A DNA stretch of 64,000 nucleotides from Desmodus rotundus (GCF_022682495.2 NC_071388.1:14743171-14807170); one strand, 5' to 3'. Shown: positions 33,641-46,496, numbered from the stretch's first letter. Program-made: numbers and translations. The notes: generated by a model from the sequence alone, not told the origin.

Positions 33641-36284
33641 TTTATTGGAGTGTAGGTATAAGGTCAACTTTAAAATATAAGTTATAGCACAAAAATACCC
33701 GGATACATGATGGAGACACAGATATAAAGTATAAGAGGGTGAAGCATTTGACCTGTTGGATAGTAACAAAGTAGTACACATTTTAGACAGGTTTGGAGAG
33801 AAAATAGTTTTCATTAAACCAAATGATAGAAAACTATTCTCTAAAATGACTTTACTACTAAGATTAAATAAGCAAAGATAATACCTATGTTTTAGATAAA
33901 ACAGATAATCATAAATAAACCTCCCAATGAATTACCGCAAAAACAATATTTCCTAAAACATGTACAAAACAAAAAGGAATTTTTCTATTTTTCTCAAATA
34001 AAATGAGCCTTTCTAATGTTTAAGCTTTCGCTCATTCAATTGGAGGTTTAGAACTGCCCAAACTGGGCGCTGGAAGGTCCTCCTTAAGATGACCTTTTTC
34101 TACCTGTAGACTAACATTCTGAAAGCCATCTCTAGCCTCACATTCTGGAGGCATGGTGGCTTGAGAATAAGCCACTCTCAACAAACACTGATGGAACAGA
34201 ATCCAACATCATACTCCACTATCTCACCATGGTGTGGTGACTTCTTTCTTAAATAGTCTAGCTCCTGGCCTAGAAACATAGTATACACTGTTTCCTACTC
34301 ACACGTAAATAGGGGTGAAGGCCAGCAAACAAGATGCAAAACCCACACACATTCTATCCTACCTTTTTAATTTTTTTTGAGTTTCTTTTAAACTCCCCAT
34401 CCACCACAGACAGGCGTGTATGTGTGTACATGTGTGTGTTGAAAATAAAGTTGTTGCAGAAAAACTGTAAAACTCCATATTTTTTCCCAAAATCTACACT
34501 ATATATCAAATCCTGGACCTCTTGAAACCTAAACAATATAAACTTTATTTTCTGGACTTGTGTTCCTTTCTGGTTGGCAATGGTACTTTTAGCTAATTTT
34601 GGAGAAGGAAGGCAATGAATGGAGAGATTTTTAAGAGGAAACAATAACTTGCATATGCATATTAAATGACCTTGGATATCACACACCATATATAAAACAT
34701 AAAATGAGGCATTAACTCCCCATATTTAGATGGTGTGCTCAACCATATGAATAAATTAACATTAAAATTAAAATAGGTCATTCTAAACACATTTTAAAAC
34801 ATTGTGAATTACATTTTATTGAAGAATGAGCTCTATTTTGTTTTAATAACTATGTTTTCTCTTCTACATTCTCTTGACATTTATTGATTTTGAGAATGAC
34901 ATTTTTGAGTTATTATCATTACAATCTTAATTTTTTTACATGGGGAAAATTGATTTTAAGCTGAGACTTATTTTTGGATCAATGAATATGGGGCAAATAA
35001 AACAAAATACATACACAAACACCATTAAAATATCCTACTTAACAACAAAAAATTAACTTAGTTATGTCCAAATGTTCACCATTCAATTATAATTTTCATT
35101 ATAATGGTTATTTGGCACATGTATGATGTATAACCATATGTGAAATATGCCTATATTTAGTTATGTGGTGAATTTACAAAAATATGTGTATATGTATAAC
35201 ATACTTTCACATATACAAATATATTTGATATATGGAAAACAGTATATTTTTCACAGAGAAATCTTTGACTTCCCAAACTGGTAATCCTTATTTGCTTTGC
35301 TGATATTGTATCAAATTGACACAATATATCAAAACAAACCCTGGACTTATGTAAGATACAGCTGCCCAGGAGCAGGTGTTTACTCAACTAATGTCGGGGG
35401 GGAGGGCAGGGACTTTACTCAGCACTGGAAAAAACAATGTGCACAACCTATTCCTTTTCCTGCTCCATTAGCAGCCCTTTATCTGGAACTTTCCTCTAGG
35501 CATGGACGTCCTTCAGATCTCTTCCTACCTGTAGAACTTTGAGGCAGGCTGGAAAATTGAGTTAAGAAATTGTAAGTATAGAAGTGTAGAGGTGCTGGGG
35601 CAGGAGGAAGGGATATGCCTATGCTTGTCTCCTAATATCTGATATCTGAACATATGTATAGAACAGTATTCCTTTCTGTTGGGCCTGCATCCTTAATTTT
35701 GTACTGTCATATTCTGACTCTCCACATTCTGAGAATCAGCTATTTGCTCTATACTGGCTCTACTTTTCAACCCAGGCCCAGGTCCACTGTAGTTAGGCTA
35801 AAATTTTCAGTCTTTTGCAAAAAGTTGCCTCATTTTTTCATATTTACCCATGAATCTGTATATTTTCATCACTTCTGTGTCGATGATCCCAGGAAAGGAA
35901 ATGACGTTAGATTATTAGCTAACTTCAGAAACATATTCATAGAGCTGGAATTTTCGATCATCAACCCCTTGTTTCTCTCACAACTCTCTGGTACAATTAA
36001 AAGTATGATATTAGTAATTTATGTGTCTTCTTCAATGTGAAGTTGATGAGCGTGTATTAGAGTTAGGTATGAGATTAACTGCCTTCATGCAGAAAGCTGC
36101 TTAGGGCTGATTAATTCTTAGATGCCAAAGTGTGGAATTAGGGAAGATAGAGAGTCTCTCTAGATAACCCTCAATATTTCATGACTGGGGGGAACACAAG
36201 GAGCGTGTAATCAAAGCAATGTAGTGTCACTTCAAAGGCCATTTTCTCCAATTGTGTGTTTGCAAAACTTTTTTTGTCTAAGAA
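33641..36284. other. Unassigned stretch
   Basis: AT-rich, with GC-richer patches near 34020-34300 and 35340-35560. None matches a repeat family or protein that I recognise. Frames at 34334-34525, 34354-34689, 35157-35387, 35297-35542 and 35654-36040 have no recognisable domain. Confidence 0.4.
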
Positions 36285-36450
36285 AATGTGTGTCTGTGCT
36301 CAAATCCCAGTTCTACACAAACTAATTCTATATTAGAATGATTTAATACATCAGACCCTGGCTTAGTCATCTGAAAAAATTGAAATGGCTGTCTTTTTTC
36401 AACCTGGATTCATTCTCTATAACTGTAATAAATAACGTAAACATTTAGAG
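36285..36450 (+). mobile_element. MIR SINE, sense
   Basis: GTGCTCAAATCCCAGTTCTA, then CTGGCTTAGTCATCTGAAAA AATTGAAATGG and AATAACGTAAACATTTAGAG follow the MIR consensus ('ttcaaatcccagctctgcc..cctcagtttcctcatctgtaaaatgg..gtaaagcacttag'). It ends exactly where the hAT-like element begins. Confidence 0.58.
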
Positions 36451-36625
36451 CAGGGGTGGGTATCAAACTCATTTTCACCGGGGGCCACATCAGCCTCGTG
36501 GTTGCCTTCAAAGGGCAGAATGTAATATTTGGACTATATAAATGTAACTATTCCTTAACAGTTCAGCGAGAGCTCGGCACTGCCCCCAGGTAGAAACAAG
36601 GTGCAGGACCTTGTGTTTGTCACCT
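36451..36625 (+). mobile_element. hAT-like non-autonomous DNA transposon fragment
   Basis: It opens with CAGGGGTGGGTATCAAACTC and GGGGGCCACATCAGCCTCG, and continues TGCCTTCAAAGGGCAGAATG. This start is typical of non-autonomous hAT elements (terminal CAGGGGTG). The other end is probably near GTCACCTG at about 36618-36625, a decayed match to the expected CACCCCTG. The eight bases before it (ATTTAGAG) have only a partial match after it (ATTTAGTG), so the boundary is uncertain. Confidence 0.6.
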
Positions 36626-36627
36626 GT

Positions 36628-37085
36628 TATTTAGTGGCTTAAAACAAAAAGCTATGGGTAGTAGTTAAGGTGCAGCCTCGCTTTAAATCAAGGATTTTCC
36701 TGGGGCTTGATGCAAGATTTTGACTGAGGCTTCTCCCATCTAAAGGACTGTCTAGGACTGGAAAGTCCATTTCAGGATAGTTTACTTGCTTGCTTGGCAA
36801 CTTCATGGTGGCTATTTGTCAGGTTCCTCAATTACTAACTACGGATATGGGTTTCTTAACAGGCTGCGGAAGTGTTCTCATGATAACTGATTTATTTCCC
36901 CAGAGTGAGTGGCCCAAGATAATTCAAAGCAGAAGCCCTGGTATCTTTTATACCGTGGCCTTGGAAGTTTCATGTCATTATTTTCGACATCTCCTAATAT
37001 TTATATGGGCTGATTCTAACTCTTAGGGGACCACCTCAGGTTGAGAATACCAGGAGGCAGGACTCATTTGGGACCACACTACTGA
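36628..37085 (+). mobile_element. MLT1-type MaLR LTR, sense, diverged
   Basis: TTTAGTGGCTTAAAACAAAA marks the MLT1 start. Later text runs CTGGAAAGTCCATTTCAGGA, TTCCCCAGAGTGAGTGGCCC, AAAGCAGAAGCCCTGGTATC and AATACCAGGAGGCAGGACTC ATTTGGGACCA, matching the 3' half of MLT1-type LTRs. The 78-codon plus-strand frame at 36790-37026 is inside it and is not a gene. Confidence 0.72.
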
Positions 37086-38344
37086 AACTCACATAACTGT
37101 TGTTAGACCTAAATGTAGCAATGGACAGGGGCCACTCTGAAAAGAGTGAATTAGCCATGCCAATGAGGGCTGTGCTACAAGAGGAGGACTGTTGTACACC
37201 CTTCCCGTCCTGCTCTTTTCCGAGAAACCACTTCCATTCCTTTGCTGATGGTGGGCGGGGGGTGCAGATGAGAGCTATCTATAGTCTCTGTCTTTGTGTT
37301 GTTGATCATAACTTCTCTCACCTTAAATCTTTCCAGATTTCACTTTACCTCTAGGACACAATCAAATAAATGATGTAATGCCTAGCACTTGGCACAAAAC
37401 AAACAAATACCCCCAAACAAACCCCCTCAGATTCTTCCTCTTTGTGCAATCAGAATGATCAGATTTAGGGAAAAACTTTGTTCGGCAAAGTTGGTTTCAC
37501 TGTCAGCATCAAAATGACGACTCATTAAGAAGTTAATTCTGCACTCAGGTCACAAGAAGTTAGACAATGAATTATTAATTTTTTTTACAAATTCAATCCT
37601 GGCTTTACAGATACTGGTTAGTGGGCATCATTAGATGGAAATTAAAATAAATATTTAGACCCTCATTCTCAAAAAAGATAGAAAGTTATATTAAATTTAC
37701 TACTTGAAGTTGATCACATTGCTGAGTTTCAAAGCTCACCCTCAAAATAGAAGATGTACTGGAAAGTGTTCATACTGTTGTAAAATGCACATTTTAGTTC
37801 TGTGCTGTTTTTTTTTTATTTTGTGGAAATAAGTCAATGTTACAATGTACTTCCCTTCTTATATATGTTATCAATAAGCTAATATTGGTAGTAATCAGTG
37901 CAGAAACAAGTAGAGTACTGGAGTTTTACCTTTGAGATTAGTATCAATAGTACTCAGGAGTAAGTTAGATTTTAAGTGCGCCCTCTTAAGCTCAGTGTGT
38001 ATTGGTAATCATACCAGTTTGCTTATGGGGTAATTACCATTTAGTTAAAAACAGGCATTAACACATTGGTATCATAACACAAAGCCATGTTCTTGTGTTT
38101 TCCTTTTTTAACTTTTTAAATTTAATTATAAGGCTTTGTTCTAGGTTGTTTAAAAAATAATCCTAGTTTTATAAATATACTAATTAAAATTATAATTACT
38201 CGTTTGCACTGAAGCAAAGTACTTGGCCTTTAATTTATAAAATATTAAATTGTGAGCTATTTGAGTAACAGACCATTTCAAAACTGGAGGCACAGTGGTC
38301 CCCTGGAAATGGTTACGGCACCTTCGGTAAGACATGATAAGGGC
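37086..38344. other. Unassigned stretch
   Basis: 37090-37300 is GC-richer and carries an 84-codon plus-strand frame with no recognisable feature. The remainder is AT-rich. Confidence 0.42.
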
Positions 38345-38445
38345 ATGGCCGAGGAATAAGAGCACAGAGGGTTTGAGTGATTTGACCAAGATTCACAGGC
38401 TGAAGTTCAAGCTATTCCAGCTGCAGACTATGAAGTCTGAACAAA
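38345..38445 (-). mobile_element. MIR SINE, antisense
   Basis: AAGAGCACAGAGGGTTTGAG, TGATTTGACCAAGATTCACA, GGCTGAAGTTCAAGC and ATGAAGTCTGAAC parallel the reverse complement of MIR ('ggcacagagaggttaagtgacttgcccaaggtcacacagctagtaag..gattcgaaccc..gtctgactcc'). Confidence 0.6.
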
Positions 38446-38718
38446 ACACAAGAGTCACTTTCTAGGTGCAAGAACCGTGGCATAGATCAAGATATAAAAA
38501 CAGTCTGGTAATGACATGAGACTTGTTGTCAACATTTTCTAAAAGAATGTGTTGCTCCCAAATAAAAAAATGTGCAGCATGTAAACATACATGGTGATTT
38601 TGACATAGAAAAAGAACCACATTAGTTGTAAGATACAGCTATCATGCAAATGCTCCAACTGTAGGTTTCTACAAATCATAATTACATTTTCTGATTCATT
38701 TAAGATGTAAAACTCTGG

Positions 38719-38908
38719 CCCTGGCTGGTGAAGCTCAGTGGATTGAGTGTGGGCCTGCAAACCAAAGGGTTGCCAGTTTGATTCTCAGTCAAGACCTGGG
38801 TTGTGGGTCAGGTCTCCAGTAGGGGGTGCACGAGAGGCACCCACACATTGATGTTTCTTTCCCTCTCTCCCTCCCTCCTCTCCCTCTAAAAACAAATAAA
38901 TAATTAAT
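38719..38908 (+). mobile_element. VES SINE, sense, 11-bp target-site duplication
   Basis: CCCTGGCTGGTGAAGCTCAG, GGATTGAGTGTGGGCCTGCA, CCAGTTTGATTCTCAGTCAA, GTCTCCAGTAGGGGGTGCAC, CACACATTGATGTTTCTTTC and an A-rich tail give a complete VES. TAAAACTCTGG occurs exactly at 38708-38718 and 38909-38919. This copy is in the orientation in which its polymerase III promoter would read rightward. Confidence 0.95.
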
Positions 38909-38919
38909 TAAAACTCTGG

Positions 38920-39599
38920 GGTATTACAATATTGATTATAATCTTCATATTTTGAATATTTTTAGTGTGATATTAATTACCCACAAAATGAGTAGACTAT
39001 GAAAATTCAGCAATAATTTTAAATATATTCTACTGACATATTATAGGTGCTTATTATTGCAAAGTCAACAAAAACAATACAAACATATTTTGGTGACATA
39101 TTTTTACAAAACATTTTATTAAATGTATTAAAGTACCAAAGGTATTTTATATAGGTGACTCTTAAAATAAATTTAAGATTAACAAAATATTCATATTTTA
39201 TTTCAAAGTTTGAAAAAATCAGATATAAGAAAACAAATCAATTTCCAGAAAATTAAAAAAAAAACTTTCCATAAAGTTGTTTTCTAGTGGACACATAAAA
39301 CATCCAAACCATTATCATAAATATAGGTTCAACCCAATCCAAGAAAATTTGATTTGATTTAACATATTTATTCTGCCAACATAATGTATGCTTCTCTATA
39401 ATCTGATTGTCTGATGTCCGTGAAGTTAGTACTAATAGAATAAAACACTGAAGCTTTAATTATAGGGATATAAAAGAATATAGTGTAAGAGCTCCAAAAT
39501 ATCAGCTAAAAAAAAGGAAAAAAAGCAATGCCAATGTTGGAGAAAATCATTTTTATATGTTGATTTTTATTTCTGCCATTAACTTCTGATTATAATTAT
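38920..39599. other. Unassigned AT-rich stretch
   Basis: Nothing recognised. Confidence 0.45.
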
Positions 39600-39712
39600 T
39601 ACCCATTCATTCATTTATTCATTCATGCATATACTTATTTATAATTCTTCTTTAGTGCCAGTTATGTTTTTGAAATGTGCTTGATGCTGCCTGTATAATA
39701 TAGTGAGGCTTT
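39600..39712 (-). mobile_element. L2 3' terminal fragment, antisense, with ATTC-type repeat
   Basis: TTCATTCATTTATTCATTCA, TATACTTATTTATAATTCTT, CTTTAGTGCCAGTTATGTTT and GTGCTTGATGCTGCCTGTAT resemble the reverse complement of the L2 end ('attcattcaacaaatatttattgagtgcctactatgtgccaggcactgttctaggtgctggggata'). The ATTC run at its left may have expanded from the L2 end itself. Confidence 0.55.
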
Positions 39713-42700
39713 GTTTGGGCTTCCATATTGTTTAGTGCCCAGGAATTATTCAGTTTTATACACGGGCAATTCAGAAATGATTAAGTTTTCAGAAGTTTTA
39801 AAATTGCCTTTAAATCAACATGTGATATGTATTCATATATTCTATCTATATTTAATACATAATATATTATATAATAAGGGTAAACAGATGCTTGTATTCA
39901 TATAAACAAATTGATATTATCCCCTATCAGTGAGTAAGCTAAGGGTTTGGGTCGATGGGGTAAGATTTCTAAAGGTCCTAGACGTAGAGCCAATCTTTTC
40001 CTTGGTAAATTGGATGAGGCAAATTCTTTGGAATTGGAGGAGTAAAAATAAACAGCCAAAGGCAAGCCTCTAGTGTTTCTATCTCTCTCCCCTTACTAAG
40101 CCCTTAGGCATAAATGATAGGTTTCTTAATAACGTAGACACTGTCCCATGGTCAGGATAAAACTCACTGTGATTTCCCACAAGAGATGGAGAGATGCACA
40201 GAACTAAGGCCTTTGGCCTTTGGACCCCAGAGAATAAAATATCCTGAGAGACCATGAAGGAAGAGACGGTCCCCACCACTGAAGCTGAAGTGATGAGGGC
40301 AAAGCAGATATAATTGAATTTTTAAGGAGGGGAAATTGTTTGTTTCATATGCTATATATTTACAACTGTGTTTTCAATACATTTGTAATGTGAAATCCTT
40401 TTATTAAAAAAAGTAGCAAAAAGATTAAAATGATTTAATTTCTTCCATATTTAGATATCCTCAAGAGTAATGAAAGAAAAGGGTATTCCAACAGAAACAA
40501 TTTTCTACAAAATCTATCATCTGTGATTCAGGCTTAGGCATGTAGGGTGGTGATGAAATAAAATTATACAAAATACATTTTTGAAAATAAATTTTTACTG
40601 GGAAAAATTTAGGAGAAAACTAAAATGGGATTTTTGAAAAAGAAATCAGTGTTTTACTGTTCCCCTCTCTTGGAAGTCCAAATTCCAAACAATCAAATAA
40701 AAACACTTTTTTTTCAAAAGGTAATAATAGAAGATCCATAAGCATATGTAAAAGTAAGGCTACAATGCAAACCCAACAACTGTGCTTTTAGTTCTAAAAT
40801 ATGCAGTTCTGAAATCTTCTATGTTTTCCATTTTCTAATGATACCTGTAATTACAATACATCATCAATTTTAGGTATACAATAGGTTTTGAAAATTCCAT
40901 TCAGCTGGTACTTCTGTCTACTATTAAAACATTATCTCTTGTAGATAAGACTCTTAAACTGAGTGTCTTTTAAATTCTTTATTATAATTACTTAATTAGT
41001 TTTAATAAATTATGCATATTAATTCTATTTAAACCATATAAATCACTGTACATTGTATGCTTCATTTTGAATTTGGGAAAATGATATGTTTGCTATTTTT
41101 TAAAAAGCAATATATTTATTCCAGTTACAAATTGAATGATGTTGAAATTTTGGAAAATACAGAAAAGCAAAAGAATTAAAATCTCTTCTAGTACTATTAC
41201 TATTCATATAATACTGTACTGCAATTTGTTGAAGTAAACTACTATGAGATTCAAGTGAAACTGGCTCAAACTCGAATTTTGTTGTTTCTTCTTTTGAACC
41301 TCGAAACCAAGAGCGTTGACCAAATGCATCCCAGTACACAGCAAGGTTTTTCGAAAGCTGCTAGGACAACAAGAACTTAGCTCATGGTTGCATGCAGAAA
41401 ACAACCAAAATGGAATGTTAGACTCAAGTACTTCAGTTATTTTATAGATCCAAAAGAGCATTCATTCTGTTAAAAATTGGTCATTTTTTCATACTTTGTG
41501 CTTTTGTAAGACTAAATTATTGGCAGAGTTATTGAAATTCTAGTCTTTCTTCTAATTATCATGCTGTATAGCATTGAGAGAGCAAGGGGCCAGATAAGCT
41601 ATTTGTTTTGTCATCAATTTACTATATCACTATATCATTTATGACATAACTAATAAGAATTATTTGACCTAAAATGGTACAAATGACCACAGTTAGTTAT
41701 ATCATAAATACTTTTCCTGGAGTCATGTATCTCTCAGTATTTTTAGTGATACATTTAAAGATGCAGAGTTATTTTAATGTGTTTTATTGTAGAGAATGTA
41801 GTTTTCTTTAAAAATGGAATTGCTGTTTTTCTTTGATTTCATGCTTATAAAATAATTATAGTTTTGTATTGTTAAAATATAATTTGTCTTTCTTTGCTTT
41901 ATATCTCTTACTCTATCTGAAATAACTTTGCTACATGTTATAAAATAATTGATATCAAGCAGGGGTGAGACTGAACACCACAAATGACATGTTGCAGGTT
42001 CCAAAAAAGGAAAGGAATAAAATGAAAGATGAAAAGAAAAAATTGACAAGCATAAGCCCATCAGGATTATAATATCCTGGTGTGTCCCAAGACTCTGGAC
42101 ATCTCAAAGAGACCAGACTTGAACCAGCAAGATAGACTGGGCTCGGTTCCAGGAGAGGGACAACAAATCTCTTGTGTGGGAAGGGAGCATGAATAAATAG
42201 ACTAAGTCAGAAGATGCTGAGCTTTACAGTCTTGATGGTGTGAAAATCATGCTGTTTTTAGATGCTGAGCACCTGCCAAATCTGCATATCAGCAAGGAGT
42301 CAGGCAACCAGAGGTCAGGAAGCCCTAGCTGGGGAGGTGCTTCATTGCTTCGCTACTTGAGGGAAAACATCCAGGGGACCTGGAAGGAACATGTTGCTTT
42401 ATCTCATGACACTGAATTAATGTGGGATTTCTTCCAACACTTAACCAATTTCCCCAAACCACTTATGCTTTTCTTTAAAGCAGTCACATTTCTTGAAACG
42501 TGATTTAATGTCACAACATGTGCGTGTATATGCATTATTATGTGTATTAAAATATTTTGGGAGGTGATGAAACTTCTCTCTGATCCAGACCTCTGTCACA
42601 GAGTCTTAAGCTATGCATGTTTACATTAAATGTCATTGCCTGATTGGGCATGCCCTCCCGTTATCCCTGTGTTGTTTAGAATTTTTGAAGTTATTGGTGC

Positions 42701-43200
42701 TCTTTAACAGACGGAATGACTTCCTTATAGAATATGCTAATCCACTTGAATATATTCTAGCAATAAAAGATGCATACTCGAGACTGATATGAGTAGCATA
42801 ATGGTGGTTGAGGACAATGTGCTGAAGTTCAAATATTACAAGTAATTCACCTTTTACACTATATATACGGTTTATATCCAGGGACATAATGATAGTTTAA
42901 CAAGTTAGAGTTGGAAACAAAAGAAATTATAATGTTGCTTAGTGAGAAAAGATACACAGGAAAGAACAGTTTAAAAGACTAATGAGTTTAGAAAGAAGAG
43001 CTAATATCCCCAAATCATAAAGAATCCGGTTCAGGATTATAGGCTGGGTAAATATCCTTACATTAACTTCCTTAAAGTACCTCATTGACCTTCAGAAAAC
43101 AGGGAATGGTATTAACAAGGGACCAAAAAGAAAGCCTATTTTTTATTATAAACGGAAGAAAAGATTGATAGGAAAAGCTGACGTCAGTGTCATGGAGAAG
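39713..43200. other. Unassigned stretch
   Basis: Mostly AT-rich. GC-richer islands at 39940-40310, 41200-41450 and 42060-42490 contain short frames (for example 42240-42503 plus, 40079-40279 minus, 41774-42061 minus) with no recognisable domain. No repeat family identified. Confidence 0.4.
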
Positions 43201-43209
43201 GAAGAGGGG

Positions 43210-43286
43210 CTGCTGTAGAAATGATGATGTTGATGGTGATGACAGTGATGGTAACAATGAGGACAGTGGTGATGGGAGTCATAACA
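43210..43286 (+). repeat. Imperfect GAT/GGT trinucleotide-rich tract
   Basis: AATGATGATGTTGATGGTGA continues with related triplets to about 43280. A plus-strand frame through it (43187-43420) yields an Asp/Asn/Gly-rich stretch that is a product of the repeat. Confidence 0.7.
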
Positions 43287-44279
43287 ATGATATTTTTAAA
43301 AGAATCCTGAAAAAACTCATAAGCTCTTGGGACAGACTGATTTCCCAAAAAGATCATGACACATTCAGGCAGTCTGTAACATTCCAGTCACACAGATTGC
43401 ACCGTTGGTTTAGTTCATAGCCTGCTCCAAATTCGCCTTGGAATGAGGCATCTTGTGGTACCACAAAAATAAACTCCTTTCACAAACTAATGATTTGTAC
43501 TGTGTTGTCTACTGGTTATACATTTTTTCTAGTTATTTTTAAGAAGTTCAAAGAGTGACTAATTCAAAGGAAAAACGGCAGCAGAATGTGATGATAGTGA
43601 CAAAGACAGGTAACGTTAGGTGATGCAGTCAAATGTAGCCAAAGTCGGTGATGAACGAGGAGTTCCAGCTGACACCTGACTGACAAGAAGTAGCCATTCC
43701 AGGGATCCCTGGCCTTGAGGCAAGGGCTTCGAGGAAATGGTAACAGCAGATATTGATACCCAGGTGCAGGAATAAGCTTGGGAACTTTAAGTTTCCTGAA
43801 GAAGACTCCTATGACTGGCTCAGAGCCAGGTGGGTTGAGTGCTGGTGGAGAGAAAAAGAGTTCCTCCTAAGTCCAGCCTTGTTGGCTCTGATCCGCCTGC
43901 TGCTCACTTCTCCAACCTTAGCCGCGCTGCTCGCCTGACCACTGTCCTCTCTGTTCACAGCGGTCAGACAGAATCTTTGGGGGCACTGGAAACCCTCCTG
44001 TTCTCCTCTTCTCCCGGTCCTTTCAAGCGGTGCATCATTTTCTCCCCCAGGTCCTCCTGTGCTCTGCTGTATGAACATTCTAAAATCACCGTCTTGTTCT
44101 GGAACTGGAGCACGATTGTCTGCAGAGTCCATCACACTTCCTCGCTGATGTCTGCTTACCTGTGGAGGGAGCTTTTTACCCCTCAGGAGTCTTACACTTG
44201 GAACATGAACTTGATGAGAGCTTATGAATTACTTGAAACTGTAAAGCAATTTACTTTTATTAATATCTTTAATCTCCCT
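43287..44279. other. GC-richer unassigned block
   Basis: 43570-44230 is one of the GC-richest parts of the window. It holds a 152-codon plus-strand frame (43839-44297) and an overlapping 108-codon minus-strand frame. Neither resembles a protein I know. An AATAAA at about 43468-43473 follows a block that could be the end of an LTR or an old transcript copy. I cannot assign it. Confidence 0.4.
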
Positions 44280-44450
44280 GACACTTCGATGTGTTAGATA
44301 TCATTATTATACATATATCACAGATGGGAATATGTGGTACCAGGATGCTAACTTATTTTTTTTAATTCATAGCAGGTAGGGATGCAATCAGGATTTAGAA
44401 CAAGATGCCTTTCTCCAGATTCTATGCTTTTAAACGCTACAACTTAATAT
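44280..44450 (-). mobile_element. MIR SINE, antisense
   Basis: AGATATCATTATTATACATA, ATCACAGATGGGAATATG, AGCAGGTAGGGATGCAATCA, GGATTTAGAACAAGATGCC and TTCTCCAGATTCTATGCTTT follow the reverse complement of MIR ('tattattatccccattttacagatgaggaaactg..gattcgaaccc..ctgactccagagtcc..gctctt'). Confidence 0.6.
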
Positions 44451-45347
44451 TTTTTTCCATTGTTGCATGCTTCTACCTTATTCACAAACAAAGTTTAGCC
44501 ATAAAGCAAAGGAATTAAAATGTAAATAAATAATTAATCATAGTTTAGGATGTAACATGTTTATGGAGTTAGAGTTATTTTGATGACTGCTTGTCCTCCT
44601 TAAGCTCACCAGCCAGGCCATTCTTACATCTCCATGTGAAAAATACTTACCACTCAGCACAGAGCCACACGATTTTCTTTACCAATACCAGAGATGCAAG
44701 AGCCATTGCACAGCAATTTGTCATAGGAAGTGAGCTCAACAAATTCTAGTCACTTCAAAAAGAAGCTCCCGCATCTGAATGATAGCTGTATAATTTTTTT
44801 TCTGGGTGCTTTAGCACTGGAGTTTCTAGTTCAAAAATAGCAAGTTGGGGAGTTACACAGTGGTTTTGTACATCCTGGAAGTTTCCTGCTTTGCTCTGTT
44901 TTTAAAAGCTTAGTTATGGTAAACTTTAAATTTTTGTAAGTGTTCAAAGTTTATAGTTAATTAAACTGTATCCTAGAATCTATGCCTAGATCAAATGTAA
45001 ATTTTAGTGTATGTGCATGCATTCTGAGTTTTTATCTTATTTAAAGTATTTGTAAATTTTAGCAGTCATTGGAATACCTTTTCTAGCTGCTAGTAGTAAT
45101 TGCCATTTATAACCTGAAATTCATATTATATAATCTAACCATACATTTGGTCAGTATTTAATATGGAATTAGATTTTATAGCTTTATAGGAATCTTTATC
45201 ATTTGTTTTCATTATCCAGACATCATTCATTCATTCTCAAAGAATGCATTGTTGTTCACTTTGCAGGAACATGAGAATATAATTAATTTATGGTGAAAAC
45301 TCAGTTGAAAAATCTTTTAACTATACCTATATATTTCCTTTATATCA
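44451..45347. other. Unassigned AT-rich stretch
   Basis: Nothing recognised. Confidence 0.45.
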
Positions 45348-45417
45348 TTATCTATCAATCTGTTTGCCTATTCATCCATCTATTTCTTCATCTGTCTCTC
45401 TATCCATCCATCCATCA
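45348..45417. repeat. Impure ATCT/CCAT tetranucleotide repeat
   Basis: TATCTATCAATC, CATCCATCTATTTC and TATCCATCCATCCATCAGCC alternate over about 70 bases. Confidence 0.75.
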
Positions 45418-45784
45418 GCCAAGTCCTCTTGCAATAAACTTCTCAGAATTATGAACTTATAACATATGTTGCCCACCCCCATGTTATAAACATCATTGGT
45501 GATAAGGACACCATGACAGGCAGTAATAGCCTTTACTTCTTGTTTCTTGCAAAGTCACTTGCTCATTGTAAAAATTGAAAAATTTTGTTCAATGAATTAA
45601 TTTTAGGATAGTATTTTCTAACAAAATTACAAAGACAATCAAGTATTAATATATCTGACAAATTAGTTCATCTAAACGAACTTGTGGAAAGGATGAGCTT
45701 CTGCATGGAAAATAGAAACTCTCATCTCATATTTCCATTTATATTGTATTTATTATATTTCAGACTAGTTTTTAATGGTGTTTT
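45418..45784. other. Unassigned stretch
   Basis: AT-rich. Nothing recognised. Confidence 0.45.
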
Positions 45785-45959
45785 TAAAAAGTTAGTGTGT
45801 ATTCAGTGCCCGATACATTTCTGCTGACCACTGGTAGAGTGACTGGAAGAAAAATGTGTCCTCCGAGAGCTTATCCTCTGGTATAATAAGAAGGCAATCA
45901 AGAAATAGCATACGGGTGTGCATGCGTGTGTAAAGAAATAAAATATGGTAGCAGAAAAG

Positions 45960-46496
45960 TTAGAGTTGGGTGGTCAAAACCTTTAATAGGATCAGCTTAA
46001 TTAACAAGTAAAGTCGTGAGAGACACGAGAAAATGGAAGAGCCCTTCGAGCAGGGCGGAGGGAAGAGGACTTGCACAGTCCACATGCAGCAGTGTGTCTG
46101 GCATGTTTGCAGAAGGGCACAGAGGATGATAAATGTCCGAGTGGCTTGCAAGACCTGGTGAGCGATGACAGAGGATACCAGGGTCCAAGGCACATCCAGA
46201 CTTTGTAAACTATTAAAAGCCATTGTAAATCCTATGACTTTAAATTTGAAAAAAAAATCCTTAGATAGTTTTGAGCAACAATGTGACATGTTCAAGTAAG
46301 GTGAGCACTGTGATGTGCAGACCATATTATATTTAATGAAGAAGATATTGTTGCTCCAGCTACTGGGGTACTGGTGACGGACAGACAGCCTTTGCCTTTC
46401 AGTTACTTCAGAGTTTTCCACAGCTGCAGAGAATGTCCTTGCCCACGTTTCTGTTATCTCAGGGTACAGCCCACAGGAATGGGCCACTGGGCTCAA
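45960..46496 (-). pseudogene. Relic of L2 ORF2 (end of reverse transcriptase region)
   Basis: This 178-codon minus-strand frame is the longest open frame in the window and lies inside the L2 copy. The peptide segment FKFKVIGFTMAFNSLQSL aligns by eye with the L2 ORF2 tail that reads like 'RVKAKVLTMAYKALRDL'. A second segment with IILCALLQTCQTHCC falls where L2 has 'ARHACS..FALAVP'-like residues, in a shifted frame. The frame has no catalytic YADD-type motif, since it covers only the part after the catalytic core. I read it as a surviving open stretch of a dead element. Alternative frames at 45997-46195 lie within it. Confidence 0.6.

Noticed and set aside
43187..43420. Acidic 77-codon frame
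   Set aside because: The acidic part is produced by the GAT/GGT-rich trinucleotide tract.
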